This document shows positions 31,905-40,159 of a stretch of 64,000 nucleotides of DNA, piece by piece. A program made the position numbers and the translations under genes. Below the pieces are notes generated by a model. The model worked only from the letters and a program-made list of their open reading frames with translations. It was not told the origin of the DNA and did no database searches. Each line of letters begins with the position of its first letter. Position 1 is the stretch's first letter. The DNA lies in NCBI RefSeq assembly GCF_000060285.1, contig NC_008555.1, positions 1-64,000 on the forward strand, written 5' to 3'. The stretch comes from Listeria welshimeri serovar 6b str. SLCC5334 (GTDB lineage: Bacteria > Bacillota > Bacilli > Lactobacillales > Listeriaceae).

Positions 31905-32780
31905 ATGTTAGTAAAAGATGACCTTATTGGAATTATTTGTTGTTCTGATGGGAGAAAAAGAGAGGATAAGCCAGTAATTGAAAGGCTTAAACGTGTTTTA
32001 GAAGTTGAATTTGGATTGCAAGTGATCTTAGCTAAAACTATTTTTCGAACAGAAGATTCACCTTTTAGTGGTAGCCCTAAAGAACGAGCGTCAGAACTAA
32101 TGAAGCTGTTTCAAAATCCGGATGTGAAAATGATTTTTGATATTTCGGGTGGAGATGCAGCTAATCAGGTGCTACCTTATCTTGACTTTGAACTTATTCA
32201 AAGAGTAGCCAAGCCTTTCATTGGTTATAGCGACTTAACGGTGATATTAAATGCTATTTATACGAAGACGAAACAATCAGGATATAACTATTTATTGCGA
32301 CATTTGGTGGGGGAAGCGAGTGAAATCCAAATGGCGCAATTCAGAAAAATATTTTTTGAAAATCGTCTATTGATTAATGGAAAGTCCCTTACTGAATTTG
32401 AATCGAGTAGCGGTGAAGTAGTTGGTGGAAATATCCGTTGCTTTTTGAAGCTGGCCGGAACAGAATTCATGCCAGACGTAACAAATAAAATAATATTGTT
32501 AGAAAGTTTGGGAGGAAGAGAAACTAAAATAGCTTCTTATATAGCGCAAATAGAACAATTAGGCTTGTTTTCGAAGTGCTTAGGTATCATTGTGGGAGAA
32601 CATTCAGAGGCAGAGAAAAACGGTGAATACGACAGAATAGGCGACTTATATTATCATATTGGTTTAAAATATAAATTGCCTGTTTTTAGAACTAGAGAAA
32701 TCGGACATGGATTAGATGCAAAACCATTTCCAATCGGCGAAAAAATAAATGTTTCACGTGAAACATTAACAAATTTTTAA
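31905..32780 (+). CDS. S66 family LD-carboxypeptidase-like protein
   Basis: The 291-residue protein belongs to the S66 serine peptidases, which include LD-carboxypeptidase A and MccF-type resistance proteins. The nucleophile elbow is IGYSDLT with Ser109; the Glu and His of the triad probably lie in LLESLGG and EIGHGLDAKPFPIG. There is no signal peptide, so it is cytoplasmic; peptidoglycan recycling or peptide-antibiotic cleavage are both possible. Its last codons overlap a perfect parS site. Confidence 0.83.
   Translation: MLVKDDLIGIICCSDGRKREDKPVIERLKRVLEVEFGLQVILAKTIFRTEDSPFSGSPKERASELMKLFQNPDVKMIFDISGGDAANQVLPYLDFELIQRVAKPFIGYSDLTVILNAIYTKTKQSGYNYLLRHLVGEASEIQMAQFRKIFFENRLLINGKSLTEFESSSGEVVGGNIRCFLKLAGTEFMPDVTNKIILLESLGGRETKIASYIAQIEQLGLFSKCLGIIVGEHSEAEKNGEYDRIGDLYYHIGLKYKLPVFRTREIGHGLDAKPFPIGEKINVSRETLTNF
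32750..32765. promoter_or_regulatory. parS: parS site for ParB/Spo0J
   Basis: TGTTTCACGTGAAACA is an exact match to the 16-bp parS palindrome. It lies within the last codons of the S66 peptidase gene, encoding part of NVSRETL. ParB loading here, 31 kb from the origin, is expected to organise and segregate oriC. Confidence 0.93.
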
Positions 32781-32826
32781 TATTTTTATTGCGAAATATT
32801 CATAATTAACCTTTAATATAGAACTT

Positions 32827-32930
32827 GTAAGCAAGGAACACAATTAGTTTTACTCCCTTTTTGCTAATTGTAGAATTCCTTAAAATCCTAAACTCCCTTT
32901 TTGGACCGACTTGATTGTCGGTCTTTTTTT
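32827..32930 (+). ncRNA. LhrC-family-like small RNA (possibly Rli22)
   Basis: A gene-free stretch holds a likely -10 (TAATAT, 32814-32819), then a stem of ACAATTAG (32840-32847) and CTAATTGT (32864-32871) whose loop contains ACTCCCTTTTTG. The same 12-mer recurs at 32892-32903, directly before an intrinsic terminator (GACCGAC/GTCGGTC with seven Ts, 32904-32930). Repeated single-stranded TCCC motifs in a transcript of about 105 nt are the hallmark of Listeria LhrC sRNAs, which pair with Shine-Dalgarno regions. From memory the Rli22 member lies near here in L. monocytogenes; that identity is not checked. Confidence 0.72.
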
Positions 32931-33020
32931 ATTTTTATTGATTTTCAAGCTGAAAACTATTCAATTTTTTGTTAAAATGATAACATAAAAGAAAATGCGT
33001 ATAAAAAAGGAGTTTTTATC

Positions 33021-33359
33021 ATGAAAGTTGAAGGATTGCTTGGATTTTTAGGGGCTGCAATGGGTATTGGATTTAGTTTGATGGTTCTTGTTATTCCTGA
33101 TATTTCACAAGCTTTAGAAGAGGAATCATTTTTCTTCTATATGTTAACGATTGGTTCGCTTGTGCTTTCAGGTGTGGGACTTGCGGGATCATTTATTGTT
33201 TCACATAAACCGCGTCTTGGTGGAGCAATGATGGTTGCAGCTGCAATTGGTTGTACTATGTCGATTTCTATCATGTTTTTACTGCCAATCGTTTTACTAG
33301 CTGTTGGCGGATTAATTGCACTAATCAATTATGAAGAAGCTGCTTCAGTAGAAGAATAA
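33021..33359 (+). CDS. DUF4064-like small membrane protein
   Basis: This 112-residue protein has three or four hydrophobic segments (about 5-26, 37-60, 67-85 and 85-104) and resembles DUF4064 proteins. A clear AAAAAGGAG precedes the ATG. It forms a single-gene unit between the small RNA terminator and its own terminator. Function unknown. Confidence 0.82.
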   Translation: MKVEGLLGFLGAAMGIGFSLMVLVIPDISQALEEESFFFYMLTIGSLVLSGVGLAGSFIVSHKPRLGGAMMVAAAIGCTMSISIMFLLPIVLLAVGGLIALINYEEAASVEE

Positions 33360-33362
33360 AAT

Positions 33363-33426
33363 TACTGTCTAGTGTAGTGATTACCAAAGTCTGATTTTTG
33401 GTCACTTCATTGGACAGTATTTTTTT
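33363..33426 (+). terminator. Terminator after the DUF4064-like gene
   Basis: TACTGTC and GACAGTA form the base of a long hairpin, with an inner ACCAAA/TTTGGT stem and seven Ts after it. Confidence 0.82.
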
Positions 33427-33549
33427 GTTGAATAAAAGGTTATTAATCATTAAAAATTGATAAATAAGTCACAAGTCGGATACATGGATGACGAACTTGT
33501 GGTAAAATGAACTTTGACTTTTAAAAAAAGAAGAGGAAGTGAGTGCCTG

Positions 33550-34209
33550 GTGGATTTTATTACCTACATCATTGATTTTATTTTGCACATTGACCAACAT
33601 TTAGTGGAGATTATAAATAATTTTGGAATTTGGACATACATCATTTTGTTTTTGATTGTTTTTATAGAAACTGGATTGGTAGTATTTCCGTTTTTACCAG
33701 GAGATTCATTACTTTTTGCGGCGGGTGCTTTATCAGTATTAGATGGTTCCATTCTACATATTGTTCCGCTAATCATTACCTTGTGGTTAGCAGCAGTTAT
33801 AGGTGACACCGTGAACTACCATATCGGTAAAAAGATTGGAACATCCATACCAGAAGATAGTTGGTTTGGAAAACTAATAAATAAAGAAAAAATGGAAAAA
33901 GCAGAGGCATTCTTTAATAAGCATGGTGGAAAAACTATTTTTATTGCTAGATTTATGCCGTTCATCCGTACCTTCGCACCATTTGTAGCTGGAGCAAGCC
34001 GAATGAATTACCGCTATTTCTTGAATTATAATATTTTAGGAGCAACTGTTTGGGTGCTGTTATGTACACTTGCTGGATACTTCTTCGGGAATTTCCCAAT
34101 CGTGAAAGACAACTTCTCATTAGTGGTTATCGGTATTATTGTAGTATCTGTCATTCCAATGGTTGTGTCATTCATTAAAAGTAAAATGGACAAGAAAAGC
34201 GCAGAATAA
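33550..34209 (+). CDS. DedA family membrane protein
   Basis: The 219-residue protein has several membrane segments and the DedA signatures FPFLPGDSLLFAAGALS and GGKTIFIARFMPFIRTFAPFVAG. DedA/SNARE-associated proteins move phospholipid carriers such as undecaprenyl phosphate or phosphatidylethanolamine. The GTG at 33550 is chosen because AGAGGAAG precedes it; a TTG at 33514 lies next to a probable -10 (TAAAAT, 33503-33508). Confidence 0.88.
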   Translation: MDFITYIIDFILHIDQHLVEIINNFGIWTYIILFLIVFIETGLVVFPFLPGDSLLFAAGALSVLDGSILHIVPLIITLWLAAVIGDTVNYHIGKKIGTSIPEDSWFGKLINKEKMEKAEAFFNKHGGKTIFIARFMPFIRTFAPFVAGASRMNYRYFLNYNILGATVWVLLCTLAGYFFGNFPIVKDNFSLVVIGIIVVSVIPMVVSFIKSKMDKKSAE

Positions 34210-34225
34210 TTTCTGTGCTTTTTTT
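34198..34225 (+). terminator. Terminator after the DedA gene
   Basis: AAGCGCAGAA overlaps the stop codon and pairs with TTCTGTGCTT, followed by Ts. Confidence 0.85.
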
Positions 34226-34239
34226 ATTTCCCGGGAAAT
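34226..34239. repeat. 14-nt palindrome before arcA
   Basis: ATTTCCCGGGAAAT is perfectly self-complementary and lies about 50 nt before arcA. The same 14-mer occurs inside mvk at 13545-13558. It could be an operator, but the second copy in a coding region argues against specificity. Confidence 0.4.
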
Positions 34240-34287
34240 AGCCCGCATAACTAATGAGTTTTTGGGGTAACTATTTAGGAAGAGGTG

Positions 34288-35517
34288 ATGAAAATGGAAA
34301 AAGCATTAAACATTACATCAGAAATTGGCAAACTCCAGACAGTTCTTGTAAAAAGACCAGGTTCTGAACTGGAAAATATTACGCCAGAGTATTTAGAATC
34401 CTTGTTATTCGACGATATACCTTATTTGAAAATGATGCAGAAGGAACATGACTTTTTTGTAAAGAGAATGCAAGATTCAAATATCGAGGTCCTCTACTTA
34501 GAAAAATTAGCTGCTGAAGCATTACGAAAAGCTGGAAATAAAGAAACTTTTTTAACGAAAATGATTAATGAATCTAATCAAATGGATGAGAGCGCACTTT
34601 ATGTACGTGATTATTTGATGTCCTTTAATGAAGAAGAAATGATTAGAAAACTCATGGCTGGATTGAAAAAATCTGAAATTCCAGAACGCAAAAAGAAGCA
34701 TTTAAATGAAATGATGAGTGAACAATATCCGTTTTTCTTAGATCCGCTACCTAATCTCTATTTTACGCGAGATCCGGCAGCAGTTATTGGGAGTGGAGTG
34801 ACAATTAACAAAATGTTCCAACCAGCTAGAAGACGCGAATCTATATTTATTGAACTGATTTTAAAACATCATCCTCGTTTTAGTAATCAAGAGGTTCCGA
34901 TATGGTCAGGGCGAGAAGAACCTTTTTCCTTAGAAGGTGGGGATGAACTAGTTCTAAATGAAGAAACTGTTATTGTAGGAGTATCTGAACGTACTGATGC
35001 TCGTGCAGTGGAGCGTCTTGCGGAAAGCTTGTTTGCTCGGGCTCCTAAAATCAAGAAAGTTCTCGCAGTCGAAATTCCAGAAACAAGATCATTTATGCAT
35101 TTAGATACTGTTTTTACAATGGTAAGTGATGCGCAGTTCACTATTCATCCGGCAATTCAAAATCAACAAGGTGAATTAAATGTTTATATTTTAGAAAAAG
35201 GCAAAAATGGTTTAGAAATTACTCCACGCAGAGATTTTAGGCGTGTAATTGCGGAAGTTTTAGAAGTGCCAGAAGTCGAATTTATTCCGTGTGGAGGAGA
35301 AGATGTCATTGTATCAGCTAGAGAACAATGGAATGATGGTGCTAATACGCTCGCTATTGCGCCAGGAGAAGTAATTACATATGATCGAAATCAAGTATCT
35401 AATGACCTTTTAAGAAGAGCTGGTATTAAAGTCCATGAAGTAATTAGTTCGGAGCTTTCTAGAGGCCGGGGTGGTCCAAGATGTATGACAATGCCACTAG
35501 TTCGAGAAAATCTATAA
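34288..35517 (+). CDS. arcA: Arginine deiminase
   Basis: This enzyme converts arginine to citrulline and ammonia, giving acid tolerance. It has about 409 residues, with the substrate motif [23 protein letters not shown] and [11 protein letters not shown], and the catalytic cysteine in the C-terminal [11 protein letters not shown] (about Cys399). Three in-frame starts lie within 9 nt (34285, 34288, 34294). Ornithine carbamoyltransferase, carbamate kinase and the antiporter genes do not flank it, so ATP recovery must use genes elsewhere. Confidence 0.95.
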   Translation: MKMEKALNITSEIGKLQTVLVKRPGSELENITPEYLESLLFDDIPYLKMMQKEHDFFVKRMQDSNIEVLYLEKLAAEALRKAGNKETFLTKMINESNQMDESALYVRDYLMSFNEEEMIRKLMAGLKKSEIPERKKKHLNEMMSEQYPFFLDPLPNLYFTRDPAAVIGSGVTINKMFQPARRRESIFIELILKHHPRFSNQEVPIWSGREEPFSLEGGDELVLNEETVIVGVSERTDARAVERLAESLFARAPKIKKVLAVEIPETRSFMHLDTVFTMVSDAQFTIHPAIQNQQGELNVYILEKGKNGLEITPRRDFRRVIAEVLEVPEVEFIPCGGEDVIVSAREQWNDGANTLAIAPGEVITYDRNQVSNDLLRRAGIKVHEVISSELSRGRGGPRCMTMPLVRENL

Positions 35518-35570
35518 TAAGCCCTTAAAAACGGGAATACAGCCTCAAAAAACGACTTTCTCAAAAAGTA

Positions 35571-35599
35571 TTGTAGGTGTTTTTCAGTTGTGTTATAGT
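35571..35599 (+). promoter_or_regulatory. Promoter P1 of rpsF-ssb-rpsR
   Basis: TTGTAG (35571-35576) and TATAGT (35594-35599) are 17 nt apart. Confidence 0.65.
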
Positions 35600-35630
35600 G
35601 TTTTCACAACAGAAAATTTCAAGAAATATC

Positions 35631-35659
35631 TTGCTGGTTAGTATGTGCTATGATATAAT
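35631..35659 (+). promoter_or_regulatory. Promoter P2 of rpsF-ssb-rpsR
   Basis: TTGCTG (35631-35636) and TATAAT (35654-35659) are 17 nt apart, the stronger of the two candidates. Both produce a leader of more than 130 nt. Confidence 0.75.
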
Positions 35660-35703
35660 ATTTTATTGTGAGTAATTATAAATTATTCCTTGCTCGCTCT
35701 TGA

Positions 35704-35778
35704 TTTTAAGGCTTGCTAAAGGCAGTCTGAATTTCAGGGATATGGTGTGATTACATACCTTATCAGAGCCGCTTAAGA
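35704..35778 (+). promoter_or_regulatory. Likely S6:S18-binding leader RNA
   Basis: The rpsF leader folds into a stem of GATATGGTGTG and ACATACCTTATC, enclosed by TTAAG near 35706 and CTTAA near 35772, with a CCG trinucleotide (35769-35771) at the junction. A CCG bulge beside such a stem is the known feature of the S6:S18 autoregulatory motif in rpsF leaders. Binding of the S6-S18 pair would repress this operon. Confidence 0.6.
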
Positions 35779-35799
35779 CCACAAGGAGGTGTAGAGTAG

Positions 35800-36093
35800 A
35801 TGGCTAGAAAGTACGAAATTATGTACATTATTCGCCCTAATATTGAAGAAGATGAGAAAAAAGCTGTTGTTGAACGCTTTGACGGAATCTTAACTGAAAA
35901 TGGCGCGGAGATCATCGAATCAAAAGAATGGGGTAAACGTCGCTTAGCATACGAAATCAATGACTATCGTGATGGTTTTTACCACATCGTGAAATTGAAT
36001 GCTGATAAAGCAGATTCTATCAACGAATTTGACCGTTTAGCAAAAATTTCTGATGATATCGTTCGTCACATGGTAATTAAAGAAGAAGCATAA
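35800..36093 (+). CDS. rpsF: 30S ribosomal protein S6
   Basis: S6 is a 97-residue primary partner of S18 on the 30S platform. The sequence [16 protein letters not shown] and [15 protein letters not shown] is typical. It is first in the rpsF-ssb-rpsR operon, with a strong AAGGAGGTG ribosome binding site. Confidence 0.98.
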
Positions 36094-36148
36094 GAATTTA
36101 TTCAAGGCTCGGACCTTGATTTACTAAACGAGAGGAGGTTGGTTTTGC

Positions 36149-36682
36149 ATGATGAATCGTGTAGTACTTGTAGGACGCTTAACAAAAGATCCTGAATTAC
36201 GTTACACTCCGGCTGGCGTGGCTGTTGCGACTTTTACATTAGCTGTAAATCGTACGTTCACTAACCAACAGGGAGAGCGAGAAGCTGACTTTATTAATTG
36301 TGTTGTTTGGCGTAAACCAGCAGAAAACGTTGCTAATTTCCTTAAGAAAGGAAGCATGGCAGGGGTTGATGGCCGCGTTCAAACTCGTAATTACGAGGGT
36401 AACGATGGTAAACGAGTTTATGTGACAGAAATTGTAGCTGAGAGTGTTCAATTCCTTGAACCGCGTAATTCTAATGGCGGCGGCGGAAATAACTATCAAG
36501 GCGGAAACAATAATAATTATAATAATGGTGGAAGTAACTCCGGGCAAGCACCTACAAATAACGGTGGATTCGGACAGGACCAGCAACAATCTCAAAATCA
36601 AAATTATCAATCCACTAACAATGATCCTTTCGCTAGTGATGGTAAGCCAATCGACATTTCAGATGACGATTTGCCATTCTAA
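36149..36682 (+). CDS. ssb: Single-stranded DNA-binding protein
   Basis: SSB coats single-stranded DNA during replication and repair. It has 177 residues: an N-terminal OB fold ([20 protein letters not shown], then [19 protein letters not shown]), a low-complexity Gly/Asn/Gln linker and the acidic tip DISDDDLPF that recruits partner proteins. Two ATGs (36149, 36152) follow GAGGAGG. The repetitive linker region produces misleading open frames on both strands. Confidence 0.98.
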   Translation: MMNRVVLVGRLTKDPELRYTPAGVAVATFTLAVNRTFTNQQGEREADFINCVVWRKPAENVANFLKKGSMAGVDGRVQTRNYEGNDGKRVYVTEIVAESVQFLEPRNSNGGGGNNYQGGNNNNYNNGGSNSGQAPTNNGGFGQDQQQSQNQNYQSTNNDPFASDGKPIDISDDDLPF

Positions 36683-36725
36683 TTTCATTTTAGCGGTTTG
36701 AACTTTAAGATAGGAGGAATTTTCA

Positions 36726-36965
36726 ATGGCTGGAGGACGCAGAGGCGGACGCCGTCGGAAAAAAGTATGTTACTTTACTTCCAATGGTATTACGCATATC
36801 GACTATAAAGATGTAGAACTTCTTAAAAAATTCGTTTCCGAACGTGGTAAAATTTTACCTCGTCGTGTAACTGGAACAAGCGCTAAATATCAACGTAAAC
36901 TTACTGTTGCTATCAAACGCTCACGCCAAATGGCATTATTACCATTTGTTGCTGAAGAAAAATAA
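36726..36965 (+). CDS. rpsR: 30S ribosomal protein S18
   Basis: The 79-residue S18 binds S6 and 16S rRNA. The basic N-terminus ([15 protein letters not shown]) and [19 protein letters not shown] are typical. It ends the operon before a terminator. Confidence 0.98.
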   Translation: MAGGRRGGRRRKKVCYFTSNGITHIDYKDVELLKKFVSERGKILPRRVTGTSAKYQRKLTVAIKRSRQMALLPFVAEEK

Positions 36966-36975
36966 ATTATTTTTA

Positions 36976-37008
36976 ACAGTCTAGAATTCATTTCTAGGCT
37001 GTTTTTTT
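36976..37008 (+). terminator. Terminator of rpsF-ssb-rpsR
   Basis: ACAGTCTAGAA and TTCTAGGCTGT pair, followed by seven Ts. Confidence 0.9.
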
Positions 37009-37118
37009 ATGAAAAATAGACCTTAGGACAATAAAACATAGGTCTTAAGGTGGACGTTTGTGCTAGAGGTTCATGTTAATGTTAAATAGAAGTAAAAATT
37101 GCACAGGGGGAAACAAAT

Positions 37119-37733
37119 ATGTATAAAAAATTAGCAGCAGTCGGGGTGACAGTATTATTAGTAGGAGCTTTATCAGCTTGTAGTTTTGGCGATGATGATA
37201 AAGATACTTCTTCAAATAATGGCAGCAAAGAAACAACAAGTAGTAAGAGTAGCAGTAACAATAGTTCCACAGATAGCTTACAAAACAAAAATTTTGATAT
37301 GAGTTATGAGGATGCAGTAAGTGCATTCAAAGACAAACATAGTGATGCAGACATCTCTGGTGTTGAATTAGAAAAAAATCTTGGGAAATATGTATATACA
37401 GTTGATGGCATTTCAAATGATAATGAATATGAAATGAAATTCAATGCTGAAACAAAAGAACAAATGAGTGATGAAACAGATAAACTTGACCAAGAAGATG
37501 CTGGTGGAGTTGAAAAAGAAAACGAAAAGCTTAACTTAGATGGAATTAAAACACCAAAAGAAGCAATGGATAAAGCTATCAGTTCTCAAGCTGGTGATGT
37601 GACAAGTTGGAATATTGAAAGAGAATTAGATACAACTTATTATGAAGTAACTGTAAAACAAGATAATAACAAATACGATATCAAACTAAATGCTAAAACT
37701 TTAGAAGTACTACAAACAGAACAAGATGATTAA
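37119..37733 (+). CDS. PepSY-domain lipoprotein
   Basis: The 204-residue protein has a lipoprotein signal with lipobox LSAC (Cys21), a Ser/Asn/Lys-rich spacer (about 25-55), then two PepSY-like repeats (about 62-115 and 142-200, each containing a K-E-A-x-D/S-A helix start). It should sit on the outer face of the membrane. PepSY repeats often inhibit or hold proteases; the partner is unknown. A strong GGGGG ribosome binding site precedes the ATG. Confidence 0.88.
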   Translation: MYKKLAAVGVTVLLVGALSACSFGDDDKDTSSNNGSKETTSSKSSSNNSSTDSLQNKNFDMSYEDAVSAFKDKHSDADISGVELEKNLGKYVYTVDGISNDNEYEMKFNAETKEQMSDETDKLDQEDAGGVEKENEKLNLDGIKTPKEAMDKAISSQAGDVTSWNIERELDTTYYEVTVKQDNNKYDIKLNAKTLEVLQTEQDD

Positions 37734-37742
37734 TTAAACGAA

Positions 37743-37782
37743 AAAGCAACCTGTGATTATTCTTTCACAGGTTGCTTTTTTT
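37743..37782 (+). terminator. Terminator after the PepSY lipoprotein gene
   Basis: AAGCAACCTGTGA and TCACAGGTTGCTT form a perfect 13-bp stem, followed by seven Ts. Confidence 0.93.
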
Positions 37783-37897
37783 ATAAATAATATTACTAAA
37801 ATAGAGCATTAATATAGGTAATTAAGACTACTTATAAGTTCTTTTTACACGTTTGAAAATTCTGAACTGTATCCAAAAAAACGTCAATTTTACCCTT

Positions 37898-37970
37898 TTT
37901 TAGTCGTTCATGACAAGAAACGGACATTTCATTACATTTTTGGTTATTACAGCTAAATTCGTTGTAAAAT
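37898..37970 (+). promoter_or_regulatory. agr promoter region
   Basis: TAAAAT at 37965-37970 is a likely -10 without a good -35, which fits a promoter needing the activator AgrA. TTTTAGTCGTT at 37898-37908 lies upstream and reappears inverted before esxA (46622-46632). I cannot assign the AgrA repeats firmly. Confidence 0.5.
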
Positions 37971-37989
37971 ATTAGTGGAGGTGAATTAG

Positions 37990-38604
37990 TTGAGTAATTT
38001 TACCGTAAAAGTACCTTTATCAGAAAGAATGGCAGATGTTTTGATTTCGAAGGATCGCTGGAAAGATGACGAAGAAGGTTATTTGAAAGTAAAATATGGG
38101 CTGGAAATAATTTTAATTAATGTCATGAAGTTTGCTATCGTATACGGTATTTCCTTAGCAACAGGGTTATTACTGCAAACAGTGACAGTGCATATGTCAT
38201 ATTTATGGCTTAGAAGGTATTCATTTGGATTACATGCAACCAAAACATTGAATTGTACATTAATCAGCTTAGCAATGTTTGTACTTGCGCCATTTGTTTT
38301 CCAAAATATTCCCTCTAATAATTGGATTGTTTTAGGCACATTCGCATTTATACTACTCAACATGTTTTTATTCGCTCCGGCAGACACAGAGAGTTTGCCT
38401 TTAATCGGTGAAAAACACCGGAAAACACTAAAAAGAAAAGCGATGATAGGAACGTTAATTTTAACGGGAATTGCGTTACTAATACCATTCGCAGAGATGA
38501 AAACATTAATCATGGTAGGATCTTTGTTTCAGGTGATAAGTATCAATCCACTTAGTTACAAACTATTAAAAAGGAGGTATAGGAATTATGAAAAATATGA
38601 ATAA
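37990..38604 (+). CDS. agrB: AgrB, autoinducer peptide processing protease
   Basis: AgrB is a membrane cysteine endopeptidase that cleaves and cyclises AgrD. It has 204 residues with about five membrane helices. The catalytic pair is His in RRYSFGLHATKTLNC and the Cys of that same stretch. The start is TTG after TGGAGGTGAA. It overlaps agrD by 17 nt. Confidence 0.95.
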   Translation: MSNFTVKVPLSERMADVLISKDRWKDDEEGYLKVKYGLEIILINVMKFAIVYGISLATGLLLQTVTVHMSYLWLRRYSFGLHATKTLNCTLISLAMFVLAPFVFQNIPSNNWIVLGTFAFILLNMFLFAPADTESLPLIGEKHRKTLKRKAMIGTLILTGIALLIPFAEMKTLIMVGSLFQVISINPLSYKLLKRRYRNYEKYE

Positions 38605-38749
38605 ATCAGTTGGTAAATTCCTTTCTAGAAAACTAGAAGAAAAATCCATGAAAGTTGCGGATTCTTCTATGAGTAAAGCTTGCTTCATGTTTGTATACGA
38701 ACCAAAAAGTCCATTTGTAAAAATGCAAGAAAAAAATGAAAATAAATAA
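38588..38749 (+). CDS. agrD: AgrD, autoinducing peptide precursor
   Basis: This 53-residue precursor has an amphipathic N-terminus (MNKSVGKFLSRKLEEKS), the signal core CFMFV with Cys32 as the thiolactone residue, and an acidic C-terminal tail (YEPKSPFVKMQEKNENK). AgrB would cut after Val36 and close the Cys ring. AAGGAGG at the end of agrB serves as its ribosome binding site. The core equals the known L. monocytogenes signal. Confidence 0.95.
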   Translation: MKNMNKSVGKFLSRKLEEKSMKVADSSMSKACFMFVYEPKSPFVKMQEKNENK

Positions 38750-38844
38750 ATTAAAATCTGTATAACATCAAAATTCATGCTAAAATAAAAAGAAGGCAAA
38801 CTTACATATTTAAACATAGATATTTTAGACAGTGGAGGATTAAT

Positions 38845-40141
38845 ATGTTTAGTATTTTGATGGCATTTATACAGATAACGGGTATTTTTATAGCGATCCA
38901 GATTTTAACAAACAAAGTTTTTTCAATTAAAGAGGGATTGGTTACTATAGCAATTGCTATAGTAACCAATCCCTTTATTTACATTAGTTCAATACTGGTC
39001 GATGATTTTTGTGTTGGCAATTTTTGTAGGTGCTTTGTATTGGAAGAACAAGAATGTAATAGTTTCAGGTTCTATTACACTTGTGGTTATTATTTTGCTT
39101 ACTATTAGTGATTCTATAGTAGGTTTTATTTTAGTACCGGGTTTGAATTTTAAATACGATGAAATATTTGATGAATTACTACCTACACTTATTTATTGTG
39201 CGGGTATGTTGACGAATTTATTAGTGCTCTCATTTATTCTAAGAAAATTGATCGAAAAAGTAAATATAGCTAGATTTGTTGAACATAGAAAATATGCTTA
39301 TATTATTTTTTCTATTGTTGCTCTGACGGTTTTAGCTTTTTATATGAATATTTATGCTGGATCCATTGCTGGTTTTGATGGTTCAGTTTTGAAAATCAAC
39401 ACACTTATTTTTACAGGTTATACTATTTTATTAATAGTAATCGTGACGGTTGTTATTAATACTGCAACCAATGAACTTAAAGTACAGAATCAGAAGGAAC
39501 AACTAGAACAGTTACAGGATTATGTTACTACATTAGAGTCCCTGCATAGAGAAATGAGAGTTTTTCGTCATGATTATGTGAATATCTTGTCAACACTTGT
39601 GGGATATATCGATAATAATGACATGCCGGGTTTGAAGTATTACTTTGAAAATAATATTGTACCTATAAATAAAACAATTGAATCGAATAACTACAAGATT
39701 TCACTGCTTCAAAATATTCATGTGATTGAACTAAAAGGTTTGTTGGCTGTTAAGTTAATACGAGCTCAAGAGTTGAAGATTGATGCGATATTGGAAGTTG
39801 TCGAACCTATTGATAAGATTTCCATGGATAGCATTGATTTGTGTAAAGTTGTTGGGATTTTGCTAGATAATGCTGTTGAAGCGGCCTTAACATGTGAAAA
39901 TCCAGTTATTCGAATCGCGTTCGTGAAAAAAGGCGATAGCATTATTATTGTGTTTGCGAATAGTTTACCAGTAAATATGCCGCCCATTTATAAAATATTT
40001 GAAGAAGGTTTCTCTACAAAAGGAGAAGGTCGTGGTTTAGGTCTTGCTAGTTTACGGGAGATTATGAAGAAATATTCGCATGTTGCCTTAGATACAAAAG
40101 TGACTAATAGAGAAGTTATTCAAGAACTAGAAATTATGTAG
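38845..40141 (+). pseudogene. agrC: agrC, sensor histidine kinase, broken by a +1 frameshift
   Basis: The frame from ATG 38845 (RBS GTGGAGG) runs 42 good codons to AAT 38968-38970, then leaves frame and ends at 39108. The rest of AgrC continues in the next frame from about 38972 to the stop at 40141: membrane helices, then FRHDYVNIL with the phospho-acceptor His, and the GHKL ATPase (DNAVEAAL, GRGLGLASLREI). The total of 1,297 nt is one base too many; dropping a C from CCC (38971-38973) gives a 431-residue protein. The slip lies at the edge of a perfect 42-nt palindrome (38933-38974). Reinitiation at ATG 39002 would give 379 residues lacking the first helices. Confidence 0.85.
38933..38974. 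repeat. Perfect 42-nt palindrome inside agrC
   Basis: Each arm is 21 nt; the left arm contains GGGATTGGTTACTATAGCAA and the right arm is its exact complement, with no loop. Such a long perfect dyad in a coding region is rare, since it would extrude as a hairpin. Its right edge is where the agrC frame changes. Confidence 0.95.
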
Positions 40142-40159
40142 AAGAATGGGGATGAATTT

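Noticed and set aside
36239-36610. Minus-strand frame opposite ssb
   Set aside because: It mirrors the Gly/Asn/Gln linker of SSB and is low-complexity shadow.
37063-37326. Minus-strand frames rich in Leu/Tyr
   Set aside because: They are antisense to the Ser/Asn-rich start of the PepSY lipoprotein, whose codons create hydrophobic shadows.
38845-39108. Separate 87-residue gene before agrC
   Set aside because: Its first 42 residues are the AgrC N-terminus; the remainder is out-of-frame sequence after the extra base.
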